52,977 nucleotides of DNA from a virus. The stretch spans positions 1 to 52,977 of IMG/VR virus record IMGVR_UViG_3300020438_000057, one strand, 5' to 3'. A model generated the notes under the pieces. It worked only from the letters and a program-made list of their open reading frames with translations, made no database searches and was not told the DNA's origin. Position 1 is the first letter of the stretch, and each line of letters begins with the position of its first letter. This document shows positions 45,787 through 52,977 of this stretch, one piece after another. The position numbers and the translations under genes are program-made.

Positions 45787-45972
45787 TCAGCCTCTGTAAA
45801 AAACATCTGGCGCTTTTATGTCCCAATCAATTACTTCTTTGTCCTGCAATTGGGCGTTAAGTTCAAACTGCAAAGTTTTTGCTAAGTCAACATTTTTCTT
45901 TATTATCTCTTTAGCAAATTCTTTCATGCCATCTTCGTTTTCAAAAAAACGATATGCCTCATAATCTATCAT
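45787..45972 (-). CDS. small acidic protein, unknown (early region)
   Basis: 61 residues from ATG 45972 with GAGAGG 5 bases upstream. MIDYEAYRFFENEDGMKEFA, then helical; ends APDVFYRG. Lacks any recognised motif. Confidence 0.6.
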   Translation of the reverse strand: MIDYEAYRFFENEDGMKEFAKEIIKKNVDLAKTLQFELNAQLQDKEVIDWDIKAPDVFYRG

Positions 45973-45982
45973 ATTAACCTCT

Positions 45983-46186
45983 CTATATGTAGTTGCTCCA
46001 AAAGTCATTCCAATAATCTTCTACTTGGCCGAAGACATCATCTTCATCTAAGTGAGGAACTTCTTTCTTCCATAGTTTCATTGCTTCAGTAGTTGCTTCA
46101 ACAATTGTATCAGACTCTTTGATAATATCTACGACACTATCCCAGAAATTTTCTTCACAATTTAAAATGTAACTTGACATTCCCAT
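45983..46186 (-). CDS. small acidic helical protein, unknown (early region)
   Basis: 67 residues: NCEENFWDSVVDIIKESDTI, then EDDVFGQVEDYWNDFWSNY; strongly acidic and Trp-rich. First gene behind the recurrent promoter at 46204-46249. Acidic small early proteins of phages often bind and inhibit host enzymes or mimic DNA; not shown here. Confidence 0.6.
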   Translation of the reverse strand: MGMSSYILNCEENFWDSVVDIIKESDTIVEATTEAMKLWKKEVPHLDEDDVFGQVEDYWNDFWSNYI

Positions 46187-46203
46187 TTTTTTAACCTCTC
46201 TTT

Positions 46204-46249
46204 CGAATCACTTACTCTATTATAATAGCAGGAATACAAAATTTGTCAA
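46204..46249 (-). promoter_or_regulatory. recurrent promoter plus TGATTCG element
   Basis: -35 TTGACA (46249-46244), -10 TATTAT/TATAAT (TATAAT 46224-46219), leader GAGTAAGTGATTCG with TGATTCG at 46210-46204, then GAGAGG ribosome site. Confidence 0.75.
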
Positions 46250-46533
46250 CCCCCTAAAAACTTTTTTCTTACCATCTGAACAGTGTCTTTCACTATTGTT
46301 GGGTATACACCCAAATAAGTACCAGCCTCTAAACTATCTTTGCTTATTAGCTTCTTATGATGGTGATTTATTTTATCATAACTTTCTAATAGCATTTTTG
46401 CTACAACGTCAAAAGTAGCGTCCGTTGCTATTGGTTTATCTTCCTGATAGTAAGCATAAGACATCATTAGATATAATGGCACTGTCATGTTAACATCTTC
46501 TGTTATCTTAGCTTTTATCATGGTGTCTAACAT
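46246..46533 (-). CDS. conserved phage protein, unknown
   Basis: 95 residues: AKITEDVNMTVPLYLMMSYAYYQEDKP, LLESYDKINHHHKKL, LEAGTYLGVYPTIV (shown in parts). Resembles a small family of marine T4-like phages. Shares one base with the upstream gene. Confidence 0.65.
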   Translation of the reverse strand: MLDTMIKAKITEDVNMTVPLYLMMSYAYYQEDKPIATDATFDVVAKMLLESYDKINHHHKKLISKDSLEAGTYLGVYPTIVKDTVQMVRKKFLGG

Positions 46534-46907
46534 TATGCACCTACCTTTGTGTAAGGCTTACTCCATTTACCGATGTTAATATCGATGTAGTAAGCAGTGT
46601 GAAAGTAATCTGTCATGGCATCAGACTTATCGAACCATTTAGTTCCTTTCATTGCTTTGTGCAACTCTTTAAGAAACTTCTTGACAGTTCCTGTATAGAA
46701 GTTGTCAAGATGATAAGTATTGACTTGAATGTGGCCGTCATCGCCCTTTCGAAAATATTCTGTAAAATCTAGAATACCTTCAGTTACTGTCACAACAAGT
46801 GACATATGATGACGGATAGAAATAGAGCCTTTCATACCGAAATCTTTAAGCACCTTTTTGATAGCAGGTGCGAGTTCTTTTTTGTCTTCTTGTGAAATAT
46901 AAGCCAT
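46533..46907 (-). CDS. conserved protein of phages/plasmids, unknown
   Basis: 124 residues: AYISQEDKKELAPAIKKVL, GMKGSISIRHHMSLVVTV, KWFDKSDAMTDYFHTAYY, IDINIGKWSKPYT. I have seen this layout (LPD-type domain of mobile elements) but know no function. Driven by the recurrent promoter 46929-46974. Confidence 0.65.
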   Translation of the reverse strand: MAYISQEDKKELAPAIKKVLKDFGMKGSISIRHHMSLVVTVTEGILDFTEYFRKGDDGHIQVNTYHLDNFYTGTVKKFLKELHKAMKGTKWFDKSDAMTDYFHTAYYIDINIGKWSKPYTKVGA

Positions 46908-46928
46908 ATTAACCTCTCTGTTTTATTT

Positions 46929-46974
46929 CGAATCACTTACACTATTATAATAGCATATCTAGAATTAAAGTCAA
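46929..46974 (-). promoter_or_regulatory. recurrent promoter plus TGATTCG element
   Basis: -35 TTGACT (46974-46969), -10 TATTAT/TATAAT (TATAAT 46949-46944), leader GTGTAAGTGATTCG with TGATTCG at 46935-46929, then GAGAGG. It overlaps the stop of the HTH gene. Confidence 0.75.
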
Positions 46975-47219
46975 GCGATTTCTTTTAATGCTTTTTTAAG
47001 AAATCTATTAACTTTTTTAACAATTCGTCTTGCACTCTCACGACATAAACCATAATCTTTACCAATACTATCAAATGTTTTTTTAGTATCATAAGTTTTT
47101 TCACCCCAAATTAAAAAGTCACGATAAGGATCACTTCTATACATATAAGGATTTCTATTGTGTATTTTAAGAAGTCTATCAATTAAATCTTTAGCAATAA
47201 TTGTTTTTTCTAAATTCAT
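46971..47219 (-). CDS. small HTH protein resembling sigma70 region 4
   Basis: 82 residues. The C-terminal half KTFDSIGKDYGLCRESARRI plus VKKVNRFLKKAL has the pattern of sigma70 region 4.2 (T-x-x-x-IG-x-x-x-G-x-S/C-R-E-x-x-R-x-I). There is no region 2, so it cannot be a complete sigma factor. Could bind the -35 element or act as an anti-sigma/adaptor like T4 AsiA-MotA partners. Behind its own recurrent promoter (47235-47280). Confidence 0.65.
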   Translation of the reverse strand: MNLEKTIIAKDLIDRLLKIHNRNPYMYRSDPYRDFLIWGEKTYDTKKTFDSIGKDYGLCRESARRIVKKVNRFLKKALKEIA

Positions 47220-47234
47220 ATTTTCTCTCTCTTT

Positions 47235-47280
47235 CGAATCACTTACACTATTATAATATCAGATTGAGCCTTAAAGTCAA
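47235..47280 (-). promoter_or_regulatory. recurrent promoter plus TGATTCG element
   Basis: -35 TTGACT (47280-47275), -10 TATTAT/TATAAT (TATAAT 47255-47250), leader GTGTAAGTGATTCG with TGATTCG at 47241-47235, then a GAGAGAG ribosome site. Overlaps the end of the metallopeptidase-like gene. Confidence 0.75.
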
Positions 47281-47635
47281 GCAATAATTTTTCTTGCATA
47301 TCGAAAGCTTCAATTTCATAATCTCTTTCAAGATAGTCAACATCAGTAGGAGCAAAGATATCTTGTCCTTTAACTGATTGCATTATGTGGGTAAACTCAT
47401 GAAAAATAGTAGTGATCAGATCATCTATGTCTTGACTCTTTTTGATACGTAGTGTAAAATATCTATTGTCATCTATATCAACATCAACGAAACCATCTGA
47501 TTGCATGTTGTTTTTCATTATAACATCTATCTCAAGTTTTCTAACTTTAGGTAGAAGTTGCTCTTTAGCAAAGATAAGGGCTTTGTCAATCAAGGCTCTT
47601 TCTGCTTTATTTGAATTGAAATAAGTAACTAACAT
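47243..47635 (-). CDS. HExxH metallopeptidase-like protein
   Basis: 130 residues. The zinc motif HEFTH (79-83) in TTIFHEFTHIMQS, with a downstream Glu in YEIEAFDM as possible third ligand, marks a small zincin. A basic N-terminal helix precedes it. It might cleave a host or phage protein early in infection. The ATG lies only 3 bases after the TATAAT, so the RNA would be leaderless. Confidence 0.7.
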   Translation of the reverse strand: MLVTYFNSNKAERALIDKALIFAKEQLLPKVRKLEIDVIMKNNMQSDGFVDVDIDDNRYFTLRIKKSQDIDDLITTIFHEFTHIMQSVKGQDIFAPTDVDYLERDYEIEAFDMQEKLLLDFKAQSDIIIV

Positions 47636-47638
47636 ACT

Positions 47639-47669
47639 ATTATAATAGCAGGTTAGAATAAAAAGTCAA
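47639..47669 (-). promoter_or_regulatory. recurrent promoter without leader element
   Basis: -35 TTGACT (47669-47664), -10 TATTAT/TATAAT (TATAAT 47644-47639). Unlike the other copies it lacks the GTGTAAGTGATTCG leader and abuts the ATG at 47635. Confidence 0.65.
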
Positions 47670-47869
47670 CCCTCTTGTAAGTTATTGAAAAAGCTAGGTA
47701 TTTTCCCATTGAATCCATAACCACAATTGAGTCTATCAATAAGTGATTCGTTTTGTTCTTTACTTTCAGATTTCCAGACTTTCTGATTTGTCTTAGTATC
47801 ATAGACATAGTATATGCCTTTATGTCTTTTACTAATATACTGTTTATTCTTTTTTCTAAACCATCTCAT
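47666..47869 (-). CDS. small basic protein, unknown
   Basis: 67 residues: MRWFRKKNKQYISKRHKGIY, then YDTKTNQKVWKSESKEQN; very basic N-terminus, beta-like middle. Overlaps gp41 by 4 bases. Confidence 0.6.
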   Translation of the reverse strand: MRWFRKKNKQYISKRHKGIYYVYDTKTNQKVWKSESKEQNESLIDRLNCGYGFNGKIPSFFNNLQEG

Positions 47870-49269
47870 ACTTTTAATCCCGTAAAGTCTTTTTTACCTT
47901 TTTTAATTTTAACTTCTTCTTCTACTCTTTCACCGAATTGAGTATTATCAAATACTGGCCCATCAAGGACATCACCTTGTGCAGATTGCTCTACATCGTA
48001 GAGTCGCATCTTAGCCCTATCAACACCAAGAACAAATCTTTTATATAGGGTAGGATCATTATATCTGTTCTTGAGTTGTTTCACCATTATCTGATTTAAA
48101 TCTTCAAGTTCTTCAGTAGATATAAGAGCAAACATAAAATCAGCAGTTGCAGGTAAACCAAAAGATTCAGAAGTATCTTCTAAGCCTAAATCTGAATTGG
48201 TAAAACCACTTCTTGTAGTTTGTGTTGCAGATAATATAGGAAGATTTTTTTCTACTGCAAGGCCTCTAAGTTCTTCTGCTATAGATTTTATCAAAGTATA
48301 TGAGTTTACATTTGAACCAGTCTTTATTCTATGAGACATACAAATATTTAAATAGTCAATATAGATGATATCTGGCATAAACTGCCTCTTTAATCTAAGT
48401 TCATTTAGAAGATGTCTAAAATGCCCTACATGAGCAGAGGCAGTAGGATATTCTTTTACAATTAATTTACCACTAGTTTTACCTTTTACCCTATCAATCT
48501 TTTTATCATACATCTGTTTTGGTAAATTTATTAATTCTTCTAGAGAAACATTAAGTAAGTTAGCATCTATTCTCTCTGCGATTTTTTCTTCTGCCATTTC
48601 CATAGTAATATACAGAACATTTTTACCTTCAAGCAAATTAGCTGAAGCCATATGGCACATTGCTAACGATTTACCAACGCCCGTACCAGCGAGTATAATA
48701 TTGAGCGACTTTTTAGGTAAACCACCTTTGGTAATTTTATTAAGGTAATCCAAATCGAAAGGAATACGTTCTTCAACACGGTGATAAAAATCCCAACGAC
48801 TATCACTATCATCAATAAAGTCGTGCCCAATAGAAGGATCAAAGGAAATAGACAGAGCATCAGAGAGAAGTTCTGGTATACTTCCTTTGTCTTGTTTATC
48901 TTTACCATCGATAATAGATATTGATTCCATAATTGCATTGTAAATAGCCTTTTCTTGGCAAAACTTTTCAGTTTTTTCTATTAACCATTCTTTGTCTGTA
49001 TCTGGATCTGAGTTGAGTTCAGATACTATACTAGAACATTTACTGAAGCTTTCATCTGTTATAGATGAATTATTATCAAGTTCAATTAACAATGCTTCTT
49101 TTGTTGGCAATGCATTGTATTGTGACAAATATTTATCTATCTCTTGATAAATTGATTTCTCATTTGTTTCTGAAAAATATTCTGCCTTGAGATAAGGCAG
49201 AGTTCTTCTTGCATAATCTTCTTCATTAAGAAGATGTTTAAGTACTACTAGTTCAATCCTGTTCTGCAC
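47866..49269 (-). CDS. 41: replicative DNA helicase gp41 (DnaB family)
   Basis: 467 residues from GTG 49269 (no early ATG). Helical N-domain, then the RecA-like motor: Walker A LAGTGVGKSLAM (GTGVGKS 195-201), YITMEMAEEKIAERID, Walker B PDIIYIDYLNI, LPILSATQTTRSGF and the arginine-finger side VKQLKNRYNDP. Unwinds the fork 5'-3' and pairs with primase gp61; T4 gp41 is 475 residues. Loaded by gp59. Confidence 0.95.
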   Translation of the reverse strand: MQNRIELVVLKHLLNEEDYARRTLPYLKAEYFSETNEKSIYQEIDKYLSQYNALPTKEALLIELDNNSSITDESFSKCSSIVSELNSDPDTDKEWLIEKTEKFCQEKAIYNAIMESISIIDGKDKQDKGSIPELLSDALSISFDPSIGHDFIDDSDSRWDFYHRVEERIPFDLDYLNKITKGGLPKKSLNIILAGTGVGKSLAMCHMASANLLEGKNVLYITMEMAEEKIAERIDANLLNVSLEELINLPKQMYDKKIDRVKGKTSGKLIVKEYPTASAHVGHFRHLLNELRLKRQFMPDIIYIDYLNICMSHRIKTGSNVNSYTLIKSIAEELRGLAVEKNLPILSATQTTRSGFTNSDLGLEDTSESFGLPATADFMFALISTEELEDLNQIMVKQLKNRYNDPTLYKRFVLGVDRAKMRLYDVEQSAQGDVLDGPVFDNTQFGERVEEEVKIKKGKKDFTGLKV

Positions 49270-49570
49270 GTTCTAAATGTTCCTTTAAAAGTTTTTGTAA
49301 TATATCTCCTAGAATAGTTTTAAATTCTACAGTTGCTAAATCCAATTTATTAGGATTTTCACATATAATAAAATTAAAACTAAACTTACCTATATTGTCA
49401 CCATTCTCATCTTTTTCTTCATAAGCTTGAACAACATCATATTGTATAATCACACCTTCGTAAGGCTCATCATCTAAAACCACACAATCTTGATCACTGT
49501 GAAACATTTTATCATGTTTTTCTATAGTATGATAATTAGGTATAATTATATCATCGCCAATATTTCTCAT
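49253..49570 (-). CDS. conserved protein between uvsX and gp41, unknown
   Basis: 105 residues: NIGDDIIIPNYHTIEKHDKM, EGVIIQYDVVQAYEEKDENG, FSFNFIICENPNKLD, and a helical end. Acidic. Sits in the replication block and overlaps gp41 by 17 bases, but I cannot match it to a T4 protein. Confidence 0.6.
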   Translation of the reverse strand: MRNIGDDIIIPNYHTIEKHDKMFHSDQDCVVLDDEPYEGVIIQYDVVQAYEEKDENGDNIGKFSFNFIICENPNKLDLATVEFKTILGDILQKLLKEHLERAEQD

Positions 49571-49719
49571 CTTTTTTTACCTTGGCCTCTATACTTTTTG
49601 AACCCTCTTCTTTTATGTTTGTTCATTTTGGTTAGAGATAACATACCATTACCGATAGAAGTTTTCACTTTTGTTGGTTCGTGAACTGCTATACTAAATC
49701 CTCTTGCTTTACGTGCCAT
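49567..49719 (-). CDS. 50-residue very basic protein
   Basis: MARKARGFSIAVHEPTKVKT ... KHKRRGFKKYRGQGKKR; about a third Lys/Arg. GGGAG lies 6 bases before the ATG. Overlaps both neighbours (TAATG, ATGA). Probably binds nucleic acid; family unknown. Confidence 0.65.
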   Translation of the reverse strand: MARKARGFSIAVHEPTKVKTSIGNGMLSLTKMNKHKRRGFKKYRGQGKKR

Positions 49720-49877
49720 TATTTACTCCCATCAATTTGTTCTTTGACTTCTTGAACTCTATCTTTCAATACACTTATCGCAGTGTGTATATGTCCAGTA
49801 TCATGAGGTTGAAGTTTCTTTTCTAATATACTTATTTCTTCCATTAAAAAAATCAATCTATCAGTATCTTTAGCCAT
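49719..49877 (-). CDS. 52-residue coiled-coil protein
   Basis: MAKDTDRLIFLMEEISILEK ... AISVLKDRVQEVKEQID; two helices joined at a Pro/His turn. Overlaps the 65-residue gene upstream. Unknown. Confidence 0.55.
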   Translation of the reverse strand: MAKDTDRLIFLMEEISILEKKLQPHDTGHIHTAISVLKDRVQEVKEQIDGSK

Positions 49878-50067
49878 TATGCATCTTTCTTATTATATCA
49901 ACATCTTCTTCATCAATTAAATCACCACAACCACAACGAGTAGGATATTCTAAATTAACAACATCATCTTCCCACATACACCAGTGTTGCCAATATACTT
50001 TATCACCCTCAATGTAGGCTGTCTTCTGTCCCCTCGTCAACTGAAAGTTCATTGGTAGGTTCGCCAT
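49870..50067 (-). CDS. small Cys-containing protein, unknown
   Basis: 65 residues: MANLPMNFQLTRGQKTAYIE, WQHWCMWEDDVV, PTRCGCGDLIDEEDV. Three cysteines that might bind metal with the His. AAGGAG 6 bases before the ATG. Overlaps the uvsX 3' end by 59 bases. Confidence 0.6.
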   Translation of the reverse strand: MANLPMNFQLTRGQKTAYIEGDKVYWQHWCMWEDDVVNLEYPTRCGCGDLIDEEDVDIIRKMHNG

Positions 50068-51061
50068 AGAGAAACTCCTTCTTTGCTACTTCTTCTAGTT
50101 TTGTCATTATGTCTTCAGTAAAATACTTCTCAGGATCTTGATTGATAGTTTTACCAAAAACTTTTGTACCATCAGGCATTTCATATCTCGTTGAAACTTT
50201 CTTGATGATTTCATACTTCTCTGCTAAATCTAATAGTCCATAATATCTATCTAGTCCAGTTGAGTAAGATAGTTTTACTTCTACTCTTTTATTCTCTTGA
50301 GTAAATCTAGATTTAGCCATTTGTACTTTTACTATGTTACCAATTACATCAGTGCCATCTTTATCTTTTTTCTTAGATAGCATTGCGATAGATGATGATG
50401 CATACTTTAGTCCAGCACCACCAGACATTTCTTTCATAGGTATGTATGCACCAACCACATCGTACACATGATTAGTAACAAGAAGAGGTACTTTTGCTTT
50501 TGCAAGTTTCAGAGATAACACTCTAAAGGTACCACGTAGCAATTGTGCTTTTGTCATGTCTCTTGCTGGTTTACCAGACTCGACATCTTCTAATTCTTTT
50601 GCTGACGATAGTTGTCCTAATGAGTCAAGTACCATCATCATTGGTGGAGCATCTTTATGTTCCATATAGTTTGTTAGCATCTTTACTGCACTTGTACGAA
50701 AGTCTTCGATAGACTCTGGTTCTGCAATAGATACTCTTGATACATCGATGCCTCTAGAAGACATCATATCTTTTGTTACTGCGGCCTCTGTATCAAAATA
50801 GATAACACCACCAGTTTCATTATCTTCTAAAAATTGTTTGATAACGCCTAGAACGAAAAAGGTTTTCCCAGTTGCTGACTCACCGGCAAATGCGGTTATT
50901 TTATTATTAGGAACACCACCATACAAACTACCACTAAGTACTGCATTCATAATATAAGAACCAGTATCTATTGTACCAGTAAATTCAGAAGAGTTACCAC
51001 CATCAGCTAATATATTAGTGTTGTCGATACCCTTTATTACATTACTTAAAAAACTATTCAT
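50009..51061 (-). CDS. uvsX: RecA-like recombinase UvsX
   Basis: 350 residues. Walker A AFAGESATGKTFF (GESATGKT 60-67), YFDTEAAV, Walker B MMMVLDSLGQLS, VTNHVYD, and MSGGAGLKYAS (L2-like) define the T4 UvsX branch of RecA. Catalyses strand exchange in recombination-dependent replication, with gp32. Somewhat shorter than T4 UvsX (391). Adjacent to polymerase as in T4-like marine phages. Confidence 0.94.
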   Translation of the reverse strand: MNSFLSNVIKGIDNTNILADGGNSSEFTGTIDTGSYIMNAVLSGSLYGGVPNNKITAFAGESATGKTFFVLGVIKQFLEDNETGGVIYFDTEAAVTKDMMSSRGIDVSRVSIAEPESIEDFRTSAVKMLTNYMEHKDAPPMMMVLDSLGQLSSAKELEDVESGKPARDMTKAQLLRGTFRVLSLKLAKAKVPLLVTNHVYDVVGAYIPMKEMSGGAGLKYASSSIAMLSKKKDKDGTDVIGNIVKVQMAKSRFTQENKRVEVKLSYSTGLDRYYGLLDLAEKYEIIKKVSTRYEMPDGTKVFGKTINQDPEKYFTEDIMTKLEEVAKKEFLYGEPTNELSVDEGTEDSLH

Positions 51062-51327
51062 TTATTATATACCTCATCTAGTTTATCAGAAAATTCTTCT
51101 ATCTTTTTACTTCTTAGTTTACCTGGCCAATGAATATAATCTTTCTCTGGATTCTTCGCAAGATTATTTAACAAAGGTTTAATCATGTTATATAGAGTAT
51201 CGCATTTTTCTTGTGTTTTGTCAAGTCCAGATTTATTAAGCACTGCTTCATCTTGGGCTAGTTGTACTACTTCTAATTCTTGTTCTGTAACGGCTGTAAA
51301 GCCAAAATCAAAATCTAAATCACTCAT
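51058..51327 (-). CDS. conserved acidic protein between gp43 and uvsX
   Basis: 89 residues from ATG 51327 with GGAGG 10 bases upstream; an earlier in-frame start lies within gp43. MSDLDFDFGFTAVTEQELEV is acidic; the C-terminus WPGKLRSKKIEEFSDKLDEV is helical. A protein of this layout sits here in cyanophages as well; function unknown. Confidence 0.7.
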   Translation of the reverse strand: MSDLDFDFGFTAVTEQELEVVQLAQDEAVLNKSGLDKTQEKCDTLYNMIKPLLNNLAKNPEKDYIHWPGKLRSKKIEEFSDKLDEVYNK

Positions 51328-52976
51328 GAAAAAAAGTCCTCCAGTGTTGCACGTTTCTCTGATGCCCAACCAATTTTTTCTAAAATTAATTCTAAGGGTT
51401 CAAGGAACGATTTGTTAAATTGCATTTCATAATCTATAAAAGTATCAATATCAAATTCTTTAGGTAATACATTGATAATAGATAATACATTTTGTTTCAT
51501 AACATTAGGTTCTTTCATGTAACAAAACTTTATCTTTTCGCCATCTTTGATTGTTTGATATTTCTTTTCTAATTTGTTTTGTCTTACTAAGTGGTTGAAT
51601 ACCAATGCACCTCTAACATGTATAGGAGTAGACTTTACAAGTTGAAGTTTATCTCTTTCACCACTGTCGTATTTATTTAACTCAGAAACACCTCTAGGAA
51701 AAGCTACTTCTTCGAAAGGTAAATTGAAAAACTCTTTCTTAAAACTTGCAATATAGTCTTGAACTGTTTTCTCTTCTTCTGACATAATTAGATTGATAGC
51801 TTTCTTAATACTATTTCTACAAGCTTGTGGGGTACTAGATTTGATAGCTTCTATACCCATCATCTTTAGTTTAGGTTCTGTATATCTTACACCTTCATTA
51901 TCATATACATTAAGCATATATCTTTTCTTGGCTGTCCATATAGCTTTGTCAGCGATAGCTTCTCTTTTCATAAACATCTTTTGATCATATGCATTCATTA
52001 TATCTGCAAGTTCTTGATAACTTTTATCTATGAATGGTTCTATCTTAGTTTGAGCAACTTTGTCTAAAAACTCTATTGGATTATTAGGTTTAAATTTATC
52101 TATCATTTTCTCAAATGTAATGTATAGCGAATCTGTGTCAGATGCAATCACATAATCTTGATTATCTGTACTTAGTAATTTGTTCAAATATTCGTTGATA
52201 CGTGCTTCTATCCACTTGATAGAGAGTTGGCCAGACTTAGTTATAGCTAACGCTTGTCTTATGTCATAAAATCTAAAGTATTGATTACCCAATGCACCAT
52301 AAGCAGAGTTCAACTGGACTTTCTTTGCCAATTGCATATTAGAATACTTTGATATATCTTTTTCCAACTCTTTTGATTTTGTCTTTTGTAAATCTTTCTG
52401 AGCCTGTATCATTTTCTTTTTGTAGATAACTCTATCTTCATACATCGATTGCATCATTTCAGTAAGAAAGCCTTTCTTATCTTTTCTGAAATATTGGCCA
52501 TTTGCGGCAAGAACTTTATCTTTTGGTGTAGTTACATTTTTATTGACAACATCTTCAATAGATATATCTCTGATAGAACCATTAATCAAAGTGTCTGGTG
52601 ATATATTATATTGCATGATTAAATGTGGATACAATGAGTTCAAATCAAAAGACATAACCCACTTATGTAAACCAACTTGTGGATCTTTTACATAAGCACC
52701 CTCATATGCTTCGTTTTTTCTCTTGACTTTTTTCTGAGGTATAACCATTCTTTTATCAAGAAGGTAGTTATGTATTAATACATCCCACATGCGAACTTGA
52801 GTGTACACATCTTCATAATTGACTTTCGCATCATAAGCAAGTGCCATGGCCATTTCGATAAGTTTCATCTTATCTTCTATTCTTTCGACTAGTTCAACAT
52901 CTCGTATGTTATAGTCAATAAACTTTTGATAATCTAATTTATACAATTGGTGTAGATTAGCAAACTCAGAATAATC
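51324..52976 (-). CDS. 43: DNA polymerase gp43 (family B), partial at right edge
   Basis: The frame is open to the right edge (52976), so the N-terminus and most of the exonuclease lie outside; residues seen are the last ~550. Visible: exonuclease III motif YNIRDVELVERIE, polymerase motif A FDLNSLYPHLI, motif B LNSAYGALGNQYF, motif C ASDTDSLYI, then thumb/C-terminal parts with KYDSGERDKL. Replicative polymerase that works with the clamp, gp32 and gp41/61. A TTG at 52946 is not the real start. Confidence 0.96.
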   Translation of the reverse strand, partial: DYSEFANLHQLYKLDYQKFIDYNIRDVELVERIEDKMKLIEMAMALAYDAKVNYEDVYTQVRMWDVLIHNYLLDKRMVIPQKKVKRKNEAYEGAYVKDPQVGLHKWVMSFDLNSLYPHLIMQYNISPDTLINGSIRDISIEDVVNKNVTTPKDKVLAANGQYFRKDKKGFLTEMMQSMYEDRVIYKKKMIQAQKDLQKTKSKELEKDISKYSNMQLAKKVQLNSAYGALGNQYFRFYDIRQALAITKSGQLSIKWIEARINEYLNKLLSTDNQDYVIASDTDSLYITFEKMIDKFKPNNPIEFLDKVAQTKIEPFIDKSYQELADIMNAYDQKMFMKREAIADKAIWTAKKRYMLNVYDNEGVRYTEPKLKMMGIEAIKSSTPQACRNSIKKAINLIMSEEEKTVQDYIASFKKEFFNLPFEEVAFPRGVSELNKYDSGERDKLQLVKSTPIHVRGALVFNHLVRQNKLEKKYQTIKDGEKIKFCYMKEPNVMKQNVLSIINVLPKEFDIDTFIDYEMQFNKSFLEPLELILEKIGWASEKRATLEDFFS

Positions 52977-52977
52977 T

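Noticed and set aside
1-52977. CRISPR arrays, insertion sequences, integrase or attachment sites
   Set aside because: No regular spaced repeats, transposase or integrase motifs seen; the recurrent promoter blocks are regulatory, not repeats of an array.

Overview
This AT-rich window is a piece of a T4-like myovirus (Straboviridae-related, marine type). The T4 replication and recombination core is present: gp32, gp59, gp33, RNase H, primase gp61, helicase gp41, UvsX, and DNA polymerase gp43 running off the right edge. So are PhoH, the MGME1-like exonuclease and other genes usual in marine T4-like phages. Almost all genes lie on the minus strand with tight ATGA/TAATG overlaps. Only the left end (1-1054) is on the plus strand; it holds the C-terminus of a tail/virion protein and a 36-residue ORF. 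The host is probably an alphaproteobacterium, plausibly an AT-rich marine one such as SAR11. The main reason is a circularly permuted two-piece tmRNA gene encoding the tag ANDDIAPVDYALAA; the pseudoazurin and aa3-oxidase subunit IV-like genes agree with this (inference).

Layout, left to right. (a) 1-1054: plus-strand virion gene end. (b) 1.05-4.1 kb: gp32, coiled-coil protein, gp59, gp33, a 2OG-Fe(II) oxygenase and a SleB-type cell-wall hydrolase. (c) 4.2-5.8 kb: membrane/exported proteins and the permuted tmRNA with its own promoter, structured trailer and terminator. (d) 5.8-14.4 kb: exonuclease, PhoH, A-type Fe-S carrier, DUF115/sialyltransferase-like protein, two more 2OG oxygenases, phosphoribosyltransferase, cytidylyltransferase, and RNase H. 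(e) 14.4-19.4 kb: small conserved phage proteins, glutaredoxin, a GT4 glycosyltransferase and repeated promoters. (f) 19.4-24.3 kb: surface-glycan enzymes flanking a run of small membrane proteins with DoxX, pseudoazurin and a cytochrome oxidase subunit IV-like protein. (g) 24.3-29.8 kb: GIY-YIG protein, GMP reductase, class II ribonucleotide reductase, ThyX, primase. (h) 29.8-33 kb: membrane proteins, a class 3 lipase, a spanin pair and a PAP2-phosphatase fusion with a nested membrane ORF. (i) 33-44.4 kb: late/virion genes including a 1237-residue protein with an N-terminal nucleotidyltransferase fold, KdsA with a cupin, and a KWDG ligase-like protein. (j) 44.4-47.9 kb: short, probably early genes, several with their own near-identical promoter. 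(k) 47.9-53 kb: gp41, UvsX and gp43.

How it fits together. The nucleotide genes (class II RNR, ThyX, GMP reductase, nucleotidase-like HAD, phosphoribosyltransferase, glutaredoxin) feed DNA synthesis by the T4-type replisome. gp33 is present, and TATAAATA late-promoter boxes stand before virion-type genes, as expected of T4 late transcription. Short genes are driven by TTGAC(A/T) promoters that carry a recurrent TGATTCG element, a candidate operator. The tmRNA could keep ribosomes usable or tag stalled products during infection. The pseudoazurin/COX-IV-like/DoxX block suggests interference with host respiration, and KdsA, cupin and glycosyltransferases suggest surface-sugar remodelling. Functions are assigned from sequence motifs read by eye; no database search was possible.
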